A stretch of 57,115 nt of DNA from DATGFK01 sp040007395. GTDB taxonomy: Bacteria; Chloroflexota; Anaerolineae; Aggregatilineales; UBA2796. The notes beneath the pieces were generated by a model, which was not told the origin of the DNA, searched no databases, and saw only the letters and a program-made list of their open reading frames with translations. Below, piece after piece: positions 27,479-36,512 of the stretch. Every line of letters begins with the position of its first letter. Within the stretch, counting starts at the first letter, position 1. Made by a program: the position numbers and the translations under genes. The DNA is taken from assembly GCA_040007395.1 (NCBI GenBank), contig JBDTVG010000112.1:1-57115 (forward strand), read 5' to 3'.

Positions 27479-28462
27479 CTAGTGAATTATCCCGTGTTGG
27501 ACGTACCAGTGATAGGTATCTTCGAGGCTTTGGCGCAGATCGATCCGGGGTTCGCCCAGTTCACGCCATGCTTTGCGGCAGTCGAAGAAAACATTGCGGG
27601 CGCTCAAGCGAATCTGATTTTCGTCGATGGGCAGCACGACTCCGGTGTAGCGTAGCAGCCCGATCAGGGTCGCTGCGGCTGGCGTGATAAAAGCTGGCAC
27701 GCCGATCTTGGGGGCTGGCACGTTGGCAATATCCGCGATCAACTTCATGGACGCTTTGTGACTAATATCCAGTGTACCTAGCAGATAGCGCTCCCCGGTT
27801 CGACCTTTTTCAGCGGCGGCAAGATGCGCCGTTGCCACATCGCGCACATCGATCACTGTGATGCCGCCGACTGGATAAACCGGAACCTTGCCCCGCGCCA
27901 TTTCCACCACCGCGCTACCAGAGATCTGATTGAGGTCGCCGGGGCCAAACACCACGGTAGGATTCAGCGTCACGATGTCTTGCCCACTGGCAACGGCACG
28001 CTGCACTTCCTGTTCGGCAAGATGTTTGCTATGTCCATAGGGAAACAACTTTGGCGAAAAATTAAAAGGGATCTGTTCATCGGCGGGGCGACCATCGGCG
28101 CGCATCCCGACTGCCGCGCCGCTGCTGGTGAAGATCACCCGCTGTACGCCGCTGCGTCGTGCCGTTTCAAGGACGTTCGTGGTTCCGTTGACGTTGACCA
28201 GATAAAGCTTCACCCGGTTGGATCGCCAATAATCTGAGACGGCGGCGACATGAAACACCCACTCACAACCTTGCATGGCCCGTTCCAATGACGGGATGTC
28301 TAACACATCGCCAATCGCATGTTCAACGGGCAGCCCATCGATCAGATCCAGCGGCGAATTGGCGCGGCGCAGCACCCGTGCGCGATGACCTTCTTCGATC
28401 AGGGTGCGGGCGATATGCGAGCCAAGAAAGCCAGTGCCACCAGTCACGAGCGCTCTAATCAT
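27479..28462 (-). CDS. NAD-dependent epimerase/dehydratase, dihydroflavonol-reductase-like
   Basis: 327 residues of an extended short-chain dehydrogenase: TGGTGFLGSH nucleotide-binding motif at 8-17, catalytic YxxxK as YGHSK near 148, and the DFR-like segments HVAAVSDYW and NPTVVFGPGD. The close resemblance in style to HpnA-like sugar/steroid reductases suggests reduction or epimerisation of a nucleotide sugar or lipid precursor; the substrate is unknown. It is divergent from the FHA gene at 28628, so the 165 bp between them holds both promoters. Confidence 0.85.
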   Translation of the reverse strand: MIRALVTGGTGFLGSHIARTLIEEGHRARVLRRANSPLDLIDGLPVEHAIGDVLDIPSLERAMQGCEWVFHVAAVSDYWRSNRVKLYLVNVNGTTNVLETARRSGVQRVIFTSSGAAVGMRADGRPADEQIPFNFSPKLFPYGHSKHLAEQEVQRAVASGQDIVTLNPTVVFGPGDLNQISGSAVVEMARGKVPVYPVGGITVIDVRDVATAHLAAAEKGRTGERYLLGTLDISHKASMKLIADIANVPAPKIGVPAFITPAAATLIGLLRYTGVVLPIDENQIRLSARNVFFDCRKAWRELGEPRIDLRQSLEDTYHWYVQHGIIH

Positions 28463-28627
28463 CGTTATTTTCTCAGGATCTTTCTATTTTTTAAGATTGA
28501 GCAGACATTACAGTTTCGGGTAAAATCTAAACTAGCTGGACTATTGCCGATCTATGACAAATCTATTGTACACGCACACGAACACCTGCCACTAGAATCG
28601 CTTGCTATTCTCAGGAATATTGTAACT

Positions 28628-29341
28628 ATGAGCAAACAGTCTGAAGGGCTTGCCAAAATTACATGGGAAGATCCCACCAACCACGAACGGCGCGAATTTG
28701 TGCTGGTCGAAGGCGCAACCGCTACCATTGGTCGATCCAGTATCAACAATATTGCCATCCCGGAACGGCATGTCAGCCGCCAGCAAGCGGTCATTTCCTT
28801 CCGCGACGGCATTTTTATGATCTCGGATTTGGGCAGTGCTAACGGGACATTTGTCAATGACCGCCGTCTGACCGATCCGTTTCCGCTGGCACACGGCGAC
28901 GTGATCCGCTTGTATGTGCCAACCCTCATCTTTTCGGCAATCGTGACCGAGGAAGAAGAAGAGAACGCCCGTGCCACAGGCACGCTCATTGCCCCGGTTC
29001 CCGACAGCGGTGGGCTATACCGACTACTGGTCACGGCTGGCGCACAGGAAGGGACAGAACTTCCGCTCTATCAGGACATCATGACCGTCGGACGGACGAC
29101 CACCGACACCGCATGGGACATTACCTTACAAGATCGCGCAGTATCACGTCCACACTGCCGTTTCAGCCGCAAAGACGAAGGCTGGACAGTCATGGATCTG
29201 GGCAGTGTCAACGGGACACTGCTTAACGGAACCGCGGTAACTGCCGAACCGCGTCCGCTCAAGGATGGCGATGTACTCTCGATGGGCGAGACGACTCTGC
29301 TGTTTCGTGCGCCTGCGGCTGCACCCGATCCTGAAGCTTAA
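28628..29341 (+). CDS. Tandem FHA-domain protein
   Basis: 237 residues from ATG 28628 (CAGGA about 12 nt upstream); the frame is open further upstream but into the divergent epimerase gene. FHA domain 1: GRSSINNI, HVSRQQAVI, DLGSANGTFVND (about 35-90). FHA domain 2: VGRTTTD, AVSRPHCRF, DLGSVNGTLLNG (about 150-215). Both hold the phosphothreonine-contact Arg, Ser and Asn residues. It is a phosphopeptide adaptor with no enzyme domain, so it probably serves Ser/Thr kinases encoded elsewhere. It converges with surE, and the two stop codons share the sequence TTAA. Confidence 0.9.
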   Translation: MSKQSEGLAKITWEDPTNHERREFVLVEGATATIGRSSINNIAIPERHVSRQQAVISFRDGIFMISDLGSANGTFVNDRRLTDPFPLAHGDVIRLYVPTLIFSAIVTEEEEENARATGTLIAPVPDSGGLYRLLVTAGAQEGTELPLYQDIMTVGRTTTDTAWDITLQDRAVSRPHCRFSRKDEGWTVMDLGSVNGTLLNGTAVTAEPRPLKDGDVLSMGETTLLFRAPAAAPDPEA

Positions 29342-30219
29342 CTTGCGCCGTTCTTTGAACCATTGGAATTCGCGGGCTTACCGTTCTTCTTGCCCGGTTT
29401 TTCGGTAGGTTCCGTCTCGCCCGTGATCATTTGTCTGAGCCGGAACAGGTCAGTGCGCGAAGTCATGTCTAGGCTCATCGGCGTGACCGACACAATTTTG
29501 TCCTGCAACACCGTGTACGAATCCGAATCCGGTTCGGCCTCAGAAGGATCGCTGCTTAGTGCATAACCCAATCTGCCAATATCGCGCAAGGCGACTCGTT
29601 CGGGGCGGGTAGGCCAATACACACGCCGCCGCGAGAGGCGTGTAATGCGCCAAGGCGTATCGCGGGTGGCGTTCAGCGGCACATCCACTTTCAGAATATC
29701 GACATCGTCGGGGCGGCGGCTGTTGAGCAGCCACAGGCCAAACAATCGGGCAAAGTACGCCGCTGCGCTAAAGTCAATATCGGCGTAGGTCATGTGCTGG
29801 TCAAGCGGCGTTACCTGCGACATCGCCAGCGCTGGGATACCCAGACTAGCGGCTTCCAGCGCCGCGCCAACTGTCCCAGAGATCGTGACACCATTGCCCG
29901 TATTCTCGCCATAGTTTATGCCAGACACAACGAGATCGGGCAGCCGCGAAGCCAGTTCGATCACGCCATGCTGGACAGACTGAGCCGGAGTCCCATCGAC
30001 GCTGTACACGGTTCGCTCCGCGCCGCCAAAGACTCGTTTTTCTTCGTAGATACGGCCTTCGCTGGTCACAGGCAAGCTGCGTCCCATACCCGATTGCTGT
30101 TCGCGAGGCGCAACGACCAGAATCTCGGCTATATCGGCAAACGCCTCGACATTCGCCCACAGTCCGGGCGATGCAATACCATCGTCATTCGTAAAGAGAA
30201 TCAGGGGTTTATCAGCCAA
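29338..30219 (-). CDS. surE: 5'/3'-nucleotidase SurE
   Basis: Metal-dependent nucleoside monophosphate phosphatase, 293 residues. Start TTG 30219 was chosen because GGAGGT lies 5 nt upstream and the protein then begins ADKPLILFTNDDG, as SurE proteins do; an upstream ATG at 30273 adds 18 unconserved residues. Metal site NDDG at 9-12, APxxQQSGMGRS near 40, VSGINYGENTG near 95 and YSGTVGAA-like ISGTVGAALEA are present. The C-terminal 25 residues are a Lys/Asn-rich tail. It is involved in stress survival in other bacteria. It overlaps the convergent FHA gene by 4 nt. Confidence 0.93.
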   Translation of the reverse strand: MADKPLILFTNDDGIASPGLWANVEAFADIAEILVVAPREQQSGMGRSLPVTSEGRIYEEKRVFGGAERTVYSVDGTPAQSVQHGVIELASRLPDLVVSGINYGENTGNGVTISGTVGAALEAASLGIPALAMSQVTPLDQHMTYADIDFSAAAYFARLFGLWLLNSRRPDDVDILKVDVPLNATRDTPWRITRLSRRRVYWPTRPERVALRDIGRLGYALSSDPSEAEPDSDSYTVLQDKIVSVTPMSLDMTSRTDLFRLRQMITGETEPTEKPGKKNGKPANSNGSKNGAS

Positions 30220-30416
30220 ATCACACCTCCAGTGTGAGTCGTTCACTATAGCGTCGAGAAGGCAAGTCGGCAATCATCGTTTTTTAATATGGTGGTTCAA
30301 TAATGCCAATCGTCTCAGAAAAATGCGAACTTGGTTCGTAAAATGTTGCCGTAAGTTATTCCAATTTAGCGATGGTTGTAGGCACGATAAGGAACAAAAA
30401 TAGCTACTCATTTCGG

Positions 30417-30482
30417 TTGGCGAGGTAGGGCTTGCCCCTACACCAAACCATTATTTTGTAGGGGTCGGGCCTGCCCGACCCG
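30417..30482. repeat. Paired palindrome repeat, copy 1
   Basis: GGGTCGGGC-CT-GCCCGACCC (30462-30481) is preceded by GTAGG and by a weaker partner (AGGGCTTGCCCCTAC) in opposite order. The layout [palindrome]CTACA-spacer-TGTAGG[palindrome] recurs at five more places here. It fills much of the 30220-30537 spacer. Confidence 0.7.
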
Positions 30483-30537
30483 GTATTTTTAGATAACAGG
30501 CATAAGTGAAGTAAGTGATTAACATACATTGAGACCC

Positions 30538-32601
30538 TTACGGCTGCTGGGTGGCCGGGACGGCAAAGTCAAAGAGGTTCTTGCACGTCAAGTCGCCTTT
30601 ACTGGCGGCCTGTATATAAAGGGTCATATCGCCTGCCTCGCTATTCTGCTGCGCGTCAACGACATCGGCGGCGGCACCCAACGGATTCTGCAAGCGCTGG
30701 CGCACATCTGCCCGCAGCATATAGAGCGCCACATTGTGCGAATCGGTTTTGAGTCCGCTGCTATAGTCGGCTTCGGCGGCGGTGTCGTTGCCCTGATTGC
30801 AATAGGCGAACCCGCGTGCTAGATACAGATCGGGTAAGGTCATCCCTGCTTGGAAGGCGGCGGTACTTTTGTCGATGGCCTCATCATACTGCCGGATCAG
30901 CAGCGCGCCGTAAATATCGAACATCGCGGTAATGCTGCTTGGTGTACCGGCGCCAAACGTTGTTTCTATCACCCGTTGCCCTAATGTTACATCTGGAAAA
31001 TCTGCGTTCGACTGCGCGATTAAGTGCTGTGTTTCAGTAAAACGCCCTTCGCGCAAAGCCATCAGTGCCGCAAAAAGATAGGGAAAATTGGCGGTAGGCT
31101 TGAGCGCAATCGCCCGATTTATATCGACACGCACTTTATCATAGTCACCCTTTAAATAATAGAACGCCCCTCGAAGATAGACAGGAAACCAATCGTCGGG
31201 CCGTTCCGTGACATTTGGGTTAAGCTGAGCAATGGCACTCTCTAGATTGTTATCCGTGAGATCAATCATAGCATCGACATAATGTGGCATTAACCAGTTG
31301 GCAGGCCCAACACTCTGGGCAGATTGAATGTCTTTTCGGGCAGAGACCATATCGCCCTGATGAAGTTCAATGGCGGCGCGAGTTAAATAGAGCAGCGGGT
31401 TTACCTTATCCAGATTAATCGCTTGGTTGGCCTGAGTTAACGCCGCTGGCGTATCGGTAAATAGCAATTGAAGCGCATGATGGCTATGGGCGCTCACGCC
31501 TTCACCCAAAATTTCGGCACTCGGATCTTTGAGCAGGCTGGCAATGGCAAAATGGCGGCTCACTTCATACCCATTACCATCGCCAGTATGTAATGCCACC
31601 AAAATTCCTAAGACGGGCTGCGCCACCGACTGCACGCGCTCATCAGTAAGTTTGACGCGCACGTTGGCGGTACGGGTCAACGTGGCAAGAGGGATTGTGT
31701 TGTGGGGAAAGCGTGCGGTTGTCCCAATCTGGACATTCAGGGTGATGCTATCGTCTGCGTAGTTGCCCCAGATGATGACGGTTGCACCGTTAGCAGCGGC
31801 GATCTTCTGGGCTTCGTCGTCGGTTTTGATGATGCCGTTATATTGGCGGATGCGAATCTTGGAGAACGGGATGTTTTGTTCAAGACTACGACGCAAATCC
31901 TCGACAACATAGCGGGCAACGTCACGCGGCGTTGGGTTACGCAGTGGTTCGGGCTGCGCAACGAGCACCATATATTCGTCGGCGGCAACGGGTTCAACTG
32001 TCGCACTGGTAGCGCTATTGCGCACCACGAACACTATGCCAAGCATAAATAGGAAGATGATCGCTGTCAATACTGCTATCACGAGCGGATTCACTAGTCG
32101 TTGGCGCGATTGCTCGACTGCCAAGTTACCGCTGTGCTGCTTGATTTGCGCTGTCAGACCTTCTATATCGTGGTGGAAGTCGGGATCGTTGCGGACAACC
32201 ATGGCGTTGCGATAGGCCAACTCACGGAGCGAATCGGGCAATTGATTGGCAGGTGGCATCACAGCGTTGTCGATCAAGACAGGGATCACGACGAGGTTGG
32301 GATGCTTCAAGGCTGTTTCGATCTCGATCCTGACAAAATCGTTGGGGTTATCCAGACGGCGCAGCCCCGCCGCATCAGTCATGGTCAGCCAGTGCTGTCC
32401 AATAATCGCGAGGACAATCCGCGAGCTATCCAATGCTTTGCCCAGCACCACACGGAAGTCCGCGCCAGCGGGAATATCTTCCATATCCTTGAAGACATCT
32501 TTTTCGCCAAAGGTCGCGACCAGCTGATCATTGATGCGGCCTATCATGCTAATGTTGTCTTGACGGCGGTACGAGATAAAGATCATGCGTTTGGAAGCCA
32601 T
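30538..32601 (-). CDS. TIR-domain protein with membrane helix and TPR repeats
   Basis: 687 residues from ATG 32601 (GAGG 8 nt upstream). Residues 5-135: bacterial TIR domain (MIFISYRRQD, DVFKDMEDIPAG, RIVLAIIGQHW, DFVRIEIETAL, NLVVIPVLID); the glutamates of RIEIE sit where NADase TIR domains carry the catalytic Glu. Residues 172-194: one membrane helix (VIAVLTAIIFLFMLGIVFVV). The rest is outside or periplasmic by simple topology, with a domain starting near 210 and several TPR-like repeats from about 380 to 660. TIR proteins act as NAD-cleaving defence effectors or as scaffolds; which applies here is open. It has no obvious operon partner. Confidence 0.82.
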   Translation of the reverse strand: MASKRMIFISYRRQDNISMIGRINDQLVATFGEKDVFKDMEDIPAGADFRVVLGKALDSSRIVLAIIGQHWLTMTDAAGLRRLDNPNDFVRIEIETALKHPNLVVIPVLIDNAVMPPANQLPDSLRELAYRNAMVVRNDPDFHHDIEGLTAQIKQHSGNLAVEQSRQRLVNPLVIAVLTAIIFLFMLGIVFVVRNSATSATVEPVAADEYMVLVAQPEPLRNPTPRDVARYVVEDLRRSLEQNIPFSKIRIRQYNGIIKTDDEAQKIAAANGATVIIWGNYADDSITLNVQIGTTARFPHNTIPLATLTRTANVRVKLTDERVQSVAQPVLGILVALHTGDGNGYEVSRHFAIASLLKDPSAEILGEGVSAHSHHALQLLFTDTPAALTQANQAINLDKVNPLLYLTRAAIELHQGDMVSARKDIQSAQSVGPANWLMPHYVDAMIDLTDNNLESAIAQLNPNVTERPDDWFPVYLRGAFYYLKGDYDKVRVDINRAIALKPTANFPYLFAALMALREGRFTETQHLIAQSNADFPDVTLGQRVIETTFGAGTPSSITAMFDIYGALLIRQYDEAIDKSTAAFQAGMTLPDLYLARGFAYCNQGNDTAAEADYSSGLKTDSHNVALYMLRADVRQRLQNPLGAAADVVDAQQNSEAGDMTLYIQAASKGDLTCKNLFDFAVPATQQP

Positions 32602-32710
32602 ACAATACCCTCGTCGCGATAGCCAAGTCGGACTCAACAGGTCGATTGTAGCCTGATTGCCGTGCCGAACAAAAGGCGACTTTATAGACTCATCCTCTTA
32701 AGTTCACAGC

Positions 32711-32774
32711 GGACAGGGCCTGCCCTGTCCCTACATCCAAACCGGATTTCGTAGGGACAATGCCTGCGTTGTCC
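32711..32774. repeat. Paired palindrome repeat, copy 2
   Basis: GGACAGGGC-CT-GCCCTGTCC (32711-32730), then CTACA, a spacer and GTAG, then GGACAATGC-CT-GCGTTGTCC (32755-32774). It lies in the intergenic region between the divergent TIR gene and the first glycosyltransferase. Confidence 0.75.
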
Positions 32775-32910
32775 GGCACAGTGTAGATAATCTTGAGGCG
32801 ATTGCCCATATCCAACGAAATCGCTTTGCATAGGCTTCCCAGACTATGTGATATAATCCACTATTCAATTTGCCGACTATCCCAACAGGTGTTTTACAGC
32901 GGCGTACATC

Positions 32911-33870
32911 ATGCACAATCAGCAATCATTGGCAGCGTTGGAAGGGGTGTCTATCATCATCCCGACCTATCAGGGCGCGGCTTATCTCGACCAGACACTT
33001 TCGGCATTGCGCTCACAAGACTATCCCGCACCACTGGAGATCGTCGCCATTGATTCGGGATCAACCGATGGCTCGCTGGCGCTGCTGCAAAAATATGACG
33101 CAAGCATTACTGCGATCCCCAATGAGCATTTCAGTCACGGCTATTCGCGCAATCTGGGTATTCGCAAAGCACAGTACCCGATTCTCGTCTTTCTCAGTCA
33201 GGATGCGCTGCCTGTCGGCACAGATTGGCTGCGTAAGTTGGTTGAAACCGTGAATGAACCGGGCGTTGGCGCGGCCTATGCCCGTCAGGTTCCTCACGCC
33301 GAGGCGACACCGCTTGAAACTTTTTTTCATCTGGAACTCTACCCGCCGCGCAGTATGCTCTATCGGAGCATCGACAGCGCTTCCGTGCCGCTGGATCGGA
33401 TCTTCTTCTCGAATGTGTGCAGTATCGCACGACGCGAGGTGTGTCTCGCACATCTTTTTGACGAAACGCTTATCATGAGTGAAGATCAGGCGTTCTCGAA
33501 AGCCCTGTTAACGGCAGGCTACAATATCGCGTACAACGCCGATGTGTGGGTCATCCATTCGCATAAATATGATCTTAAGACGCTGTTTCGGCGCAACTTT
33601 GACAGTGCCTACTCCCTGTGCGGTGTGTCCGAGGACACATGGCGCTATGTGGTCGGCAAAGGACTGCGCTATATCTTTGACGAAACAGTTTATGTAATTC
33701 GTGAACGGCAGTGGCGCTGGCTATTATTTATCCCCGTGTACGAAAGTACGCGGATTTTGGGGCGGGTGCTGGGGCGTTATGCAGATCGGATGCCTTTGCG
33801 CTGGCGAGAAACGTTAAGCTTGCATCGCCAGTATTGGCTGCGCGACCTGCCCGACTCAAGCACACCATGA
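32911..33870 (+). CDS. Family 2 glycosyltransferase
   Basis: 319 residues. GT-A fold with VSIIIPTYQGAAYLDQTL at the start, the nucleotide-sugar loop AIDSGSTDGS near 50, an acidic region SQDALP near 93 in the place of the DxD, and EDQAF in the acceptor/catalytic-base region. It resembles rhamnosyltransferases of surface polysaccharide assembly, acting on the cytoplasmic face of the membrane. No strong ribosome site precedes ATG 32911. First gene of the polysaccharide cluster, 40 bp before the exporter permease. Confidence 0.88.
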   Translation: MHNQQSLAALEGVSIIIPTYQGAAYLDQTLSALRSQDYPAPLEIVAIDSGSTDGSLALLQKYDASITAIPNEHFSHGYSRNLGIRKAQYPILVFLSQDALPVGTDWLRKLVETVNEPGVGAAYARQVPHAEATPLETFFHLELYPPRSMLYRSIDSASVPLDRIFFSNVCSIARREVCLAHLFDETLIMSEDQAFSKALLTAGYNIAYNADVWVIHSHKYDLKTLFRRNFDSAYSLCGVSEDTWRYVVGKGLRYIFDETVYVIRERQWRWLLFIPVYESTRILGRVLGRYADRMPLRWRETLSLHRQYWLRDLPDSSTP

Positions 33871-33910
33871 CAATATCTCAGCAACGAAAGCGAAAGAAGG
33901 AAGTTTCCCC

Positions 33911-34702
33911 GTGATGAATGGCTCTCTCTCCGATTCGTGGCATTATCGTGAAGCGGTTTACAATCTGGCAATGCTCAGGCTGCGGATACGCTACAGCAAT
34001 TCAGTGCTCGGTTTCCTGTGGACTCTGGGAAACCCACTGTTCTTCATGATCATCTTTAGCTTTGTGTTCACGGTACTGTTTTCCAACGGCATCGAGAATT
34101 ACCCCGTCTTTATCCTAGCGGCGATGCTGCCCTGGAACTTTTTTAACGCGGCGGTACTGGGCGCAACTTCAAGCGTCAGCGGAGCGCGGGAGATGCTGAA
34201 CAAACTGTCCTTCCCCCGCGAAATCCTGCCCTTTTCCTACGTGCTTGCCGAGTTTATCAATTTCCTGATGGCACAACTGACGATCCTTGTTTTGCTGACA
34301 ATCTTCGGCTTTGGAACCGGATTGCCCCTTTTGACGCTGCCGCTACTTATGGCGATAGTGACCGTGTTCTCGCTTGGAGTCGGGCTGCTGCTGGCCACGA
34401 TTAATGTGCGTCTGCGCGACACTCAGGAATTCTTGGGCGTGTTTCTGTACGGACTGTTCTTCTTGACTCCCATTGTCTACTCGCTGGATCGCGTGGCTGC
34501 CGATCATCGGATCTTTAGCACGCTGGTCACGGTTTTTAACCCGATGGCGGGTATCGTGACCTTATTTCGACAGGTGATCTACCTGCATCAATGGCCTGAT
34601 TGGAGTCTTGTCGGGTTGACAAGCCTGATCAGCATCCTTATATTTCTGCTTGGTTTTTTCGTTTTCCGCAGTCGCAGTCGCTATTTTGCCGAGGAACTCT
34701 AA
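33911..34702 (+). CDS. Polysaccharide ABC exporter permease (Wzm/TagG type)
   Basis: 263 residues of an ABC-2 type membrane protein with about six hydrophobic helices (FFMIIFSFVFTVLF, FPREILPFSYVLAEF, and the C-terminal FLLGFFVF). Family marks are the N-terminal LRIRYSNSVLGFLWTLGNPL and NKLSFPREILP. It moves lipid-linked polysaccharide across the membrane together with the ATPase whose ATG follows its stop codon with no gap. AAGGAAG lies about 10 nt before ATG 33911. Confidence 0.92.
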   Translation: MMNGSLSDSWHYREAVYNLAMLRLRIRYSNSVLGFLWTLGNPLFFMIIFSFVFTVLFSNGIENYPVFILAAMLPWNFFNAAVLGATSSVSGAREMLNKLSFPREILPFSYVLAEFINFLMAQLTILVLLTIFGFGTGLPLLTLPLLMAIVTVFSLGVGLLLATINVRLRDTQEFLGVFLYGLFFLTPIVYSLDRVAADHRIFSTLVTVFNPMAGIVTLFRQVIYLHQWPDWSLVGLTSLISILIFLLGFFVFRSRSRYFAEEL

Positions 34703-35500
34703 ATGCTGAACGTAGAAGAACACCCCCCGGTTATTGCCCAACCGGCAGTGAAGGGGACACCCTGTATCGAAGTCAATAACGTCTCCAAGCGGTTTTGGAT
34801 GGAGCGTAATCAGGCTTCGACGGTTTCTGGTTTCTTTATCAATCTGCTGAACCGCAATAAGAAACCCCGCCGTTCCTTTATGGCAGTTCGCGATGTGACC
34901 CTGCATGTGTATCCCGGCGAAACCATTGGCTTGATCGGGGCGAACGGCAGCGGCAAAAGTACGCTGCTCAAAATGATCGCCGGGATTTATGCGCCAACAG
35001 AAGGAACAGTGGCGGTACGCAAGCGCCTCGTATCGCTGCTTGAACTCGGCACAGGCTTCAACTCCGAACTGACCGGGCGTGAGAATGTCTATCTGAACGG
35101 CTCACTCTTGGGGCGCACTCGCAAGGAGATGCAGGCCGTTTTTGATCCCATTGTTGAATTTGCGGGAGTTAGAGAATTTATTGATGCGCCGCTTAAGCAC
35201 TATTCCAGCGGAATGGTCGTGCGCTTAGGCTTTGCGGTTGCCAGCCATGTGGATGCTGAGATCATGCTGCTTGACGAAATCTTTGCCGTTGGCGACGATC
35301 AATTCCAGCGGAAGTGTTTCCAACGCTTGCATGAGTTCCAAGCCGAAGGCCGCACGCTGATTCTGGTGTCGCACGCCTTGCCGACCATTCAGCAGTTGTG
35401 CAGTCGGGCGATGTGGCTTTCGCGGGGTAAGGTTATGGACGAGGGACCAACCGATCAGGTCGTGGGAGCTTATAAGACGTATATTGAACGACTATCGTGA
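34703..35500 (+). CDS. Polysaccharide ABC exporter ATPase (Wzt/TagH type)
   Basis: 265 residues: Walker A GANGSGKST near 80, the signature YSSGMVVRLGFAVA near 175, Walker B IMLLDEIFAVGD near 193 and a histidine switch VSHALP. The N-terminal CIEVNNVSKRFWM and the insertion before Walker A are typical of O-antigen and teichoic acid exporters. It lacks the extra C-terminal carbohydrate-binding domain found in long Wzt proteins, so export would not depend on reading a chain terminus. The start codon touches the permease stop codon. Confidence 0.92.
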   Translation: MLNVEEHPPVIAQPAVKGTPCIEVNNVSKRFWMERNQASTVSGFFINLLNRNKKPRRSFMAVRDVTLHVYPGETIGLIGANGSGKSTLLKMIAGIYAPTEGTVAVRKRLVSLLELGTGFNSELTGRENVYLNGSLLGRTRKEMQAVFDPIVEFAGVREFIDAPLKHYSSGMVVRLGFAVASHVDAEIMLLDEIFAVGDDQFQRKCFQRLHEFQAEGRTLILVSHALPTIQQLCSRAMWLSRGKVMDEGPTDQVVGAYKTYIERLS

Positions 35501-35507
35501 GGGCGGC

Positions 35508-36512
35508 TTGACTACGCCACTGCCGACCGTGACGTTTGTGGCAGTCACGGCAAATTCCCTGCGAAGCATTGCAGCGACGCTGGAAACGCTGGTTCGGCAG
35601 GATTACCCCGCTGATCTGGTTGAGATTGTGGTGGTGGATAACGCCTCCACCGATGGTACGCCCGACTGGATTCAGGCGCATTATCCGCAGGTCAAACTGA
35701 TTCGATCTGATAGCAATCCCGGTTTCGCGACGGCTAACAATATCGGAGCGCAACACAGCCAGAGCGATTACTTGGCGTTGGTCAATCCTGATGTGACGTT
35801 GGCTAACGATTGGCTATCGCAGATGGTCGGGATGTTTGCAACCCCAGATGCAGCGTCAGGCAGGCCTGACCCCTACACGACAGCGCTTGGTGTAGGGGCG
35901 AGGCCCGCCTCAACCGCAGAAACGATCAAAGACCAACCGCTGAACACGGTGGGGGGTGAGGTAATTGCACAACAAACCTTGCAGATCGGGGTAGCGGGAT
36001 GTAAAATTTTTTTCGGCGACGGCATTACCCTGAACACCACGGGCGGCATTCTCCGACCAAACGGTATTACCAAACATCGCGGGGCATTCCAGCTAGATAC
36101 AGGCCAATATGAAACGATGGATGATATTGACTATGCCAATGGCGCAGCCATGTTCATTCGGCGCGATGTCTGGACACAGCTTGGCGGCTTCGATCCCCAT
36201 TACTTTTTGTACTTTGAGGAAGTCGATTTTTGCCAACAAGTGCGGCGCAGCGGGTATCGAGTGATGTATAATCCCCGCGCTATCGCGTGCCACCACGAAA
36301 AATTCAGTACCAGTGGGCGTTATGGCATGTCTCTGCGGTTTCTGTACTGGTATCACGGGAGTCGTTATCGCTTCATGTGGAAAACTTATGCTCCAACACG
36401 GTCATACTGGCGTTTTGCCATTGCGGAACTTGCCTATATAGTGACCCTTCTCACCGGATGGCAAGCGAATAGTACAATGGCAACTTCGACGGAGGCGACA
36501 CCTTTACCATGA
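35508..36512 (+). CDS. Family 2 glycosyltransferase with an in-frame repeat insertion
   Basis: 334 residues from TTG 35508, which follows GAGGG by 5-6 nt and lies 7 nt after the exporter ATPase stop; an upstream in-frame TTG at 35484 would overlap that gene. GT-A motifs: FVAVTANSLRSI, VVDNASTDGTPDWI, ALVNPDV (acidic metal-binding region) and FEEVDFC, as in WbbL-like rhamnosyltransferases. Residues about 116-135 (AASGRPDPYTTALGVGARPA) are encoded by a paired palindrome repeat (35855-35910) that kept the frame. The insertion lies in a loop between the acidic motif and the acceptor domain, so the enzyme may still work. Confidence 0.87.
   Translation: MTTPLPTVTFVAVTANSLRSIAATLETLVRQDYPADLVEIVVVDNASTDGTPDWIQAHYPQVKLIRSDSNPGFATANNIGAQHSQSDYLALVNPDVTLANDWLSQMVGMFATPDAASGRPDPYTTALGVGARPASTAETIKDQPLNTVGGEVIAQQTLQIGVAGCKIFFGDGITLNTTGGILRPNGITKHRGAFQLDTGQYETMDDIDYANGAAMFIRRDVWTQLGGFDPHYFLYFEEVDFCQQVRRSGYRVMYNPRAIACHHEKFSTSGRYGMSLRFLYWYHGSRYRFMWKTYAPTRSYWRFAIAELAYIVTLLTGWQANSTMATSTEATPLP
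35855..35910. repeat. Paired palindrome repeat, copy 3, inside a coding region
   Basis: GTCAGGC-AG-GCCTGAC (35855-35870), then CCCTACA, a spacer and TGTAGGGG, then CGAGGC-CC-GCCTC (35899-35911). The same layout occurs between genes elsewhere. Here it sits in frame inside the GT2 gene. Confidence 0.75.
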
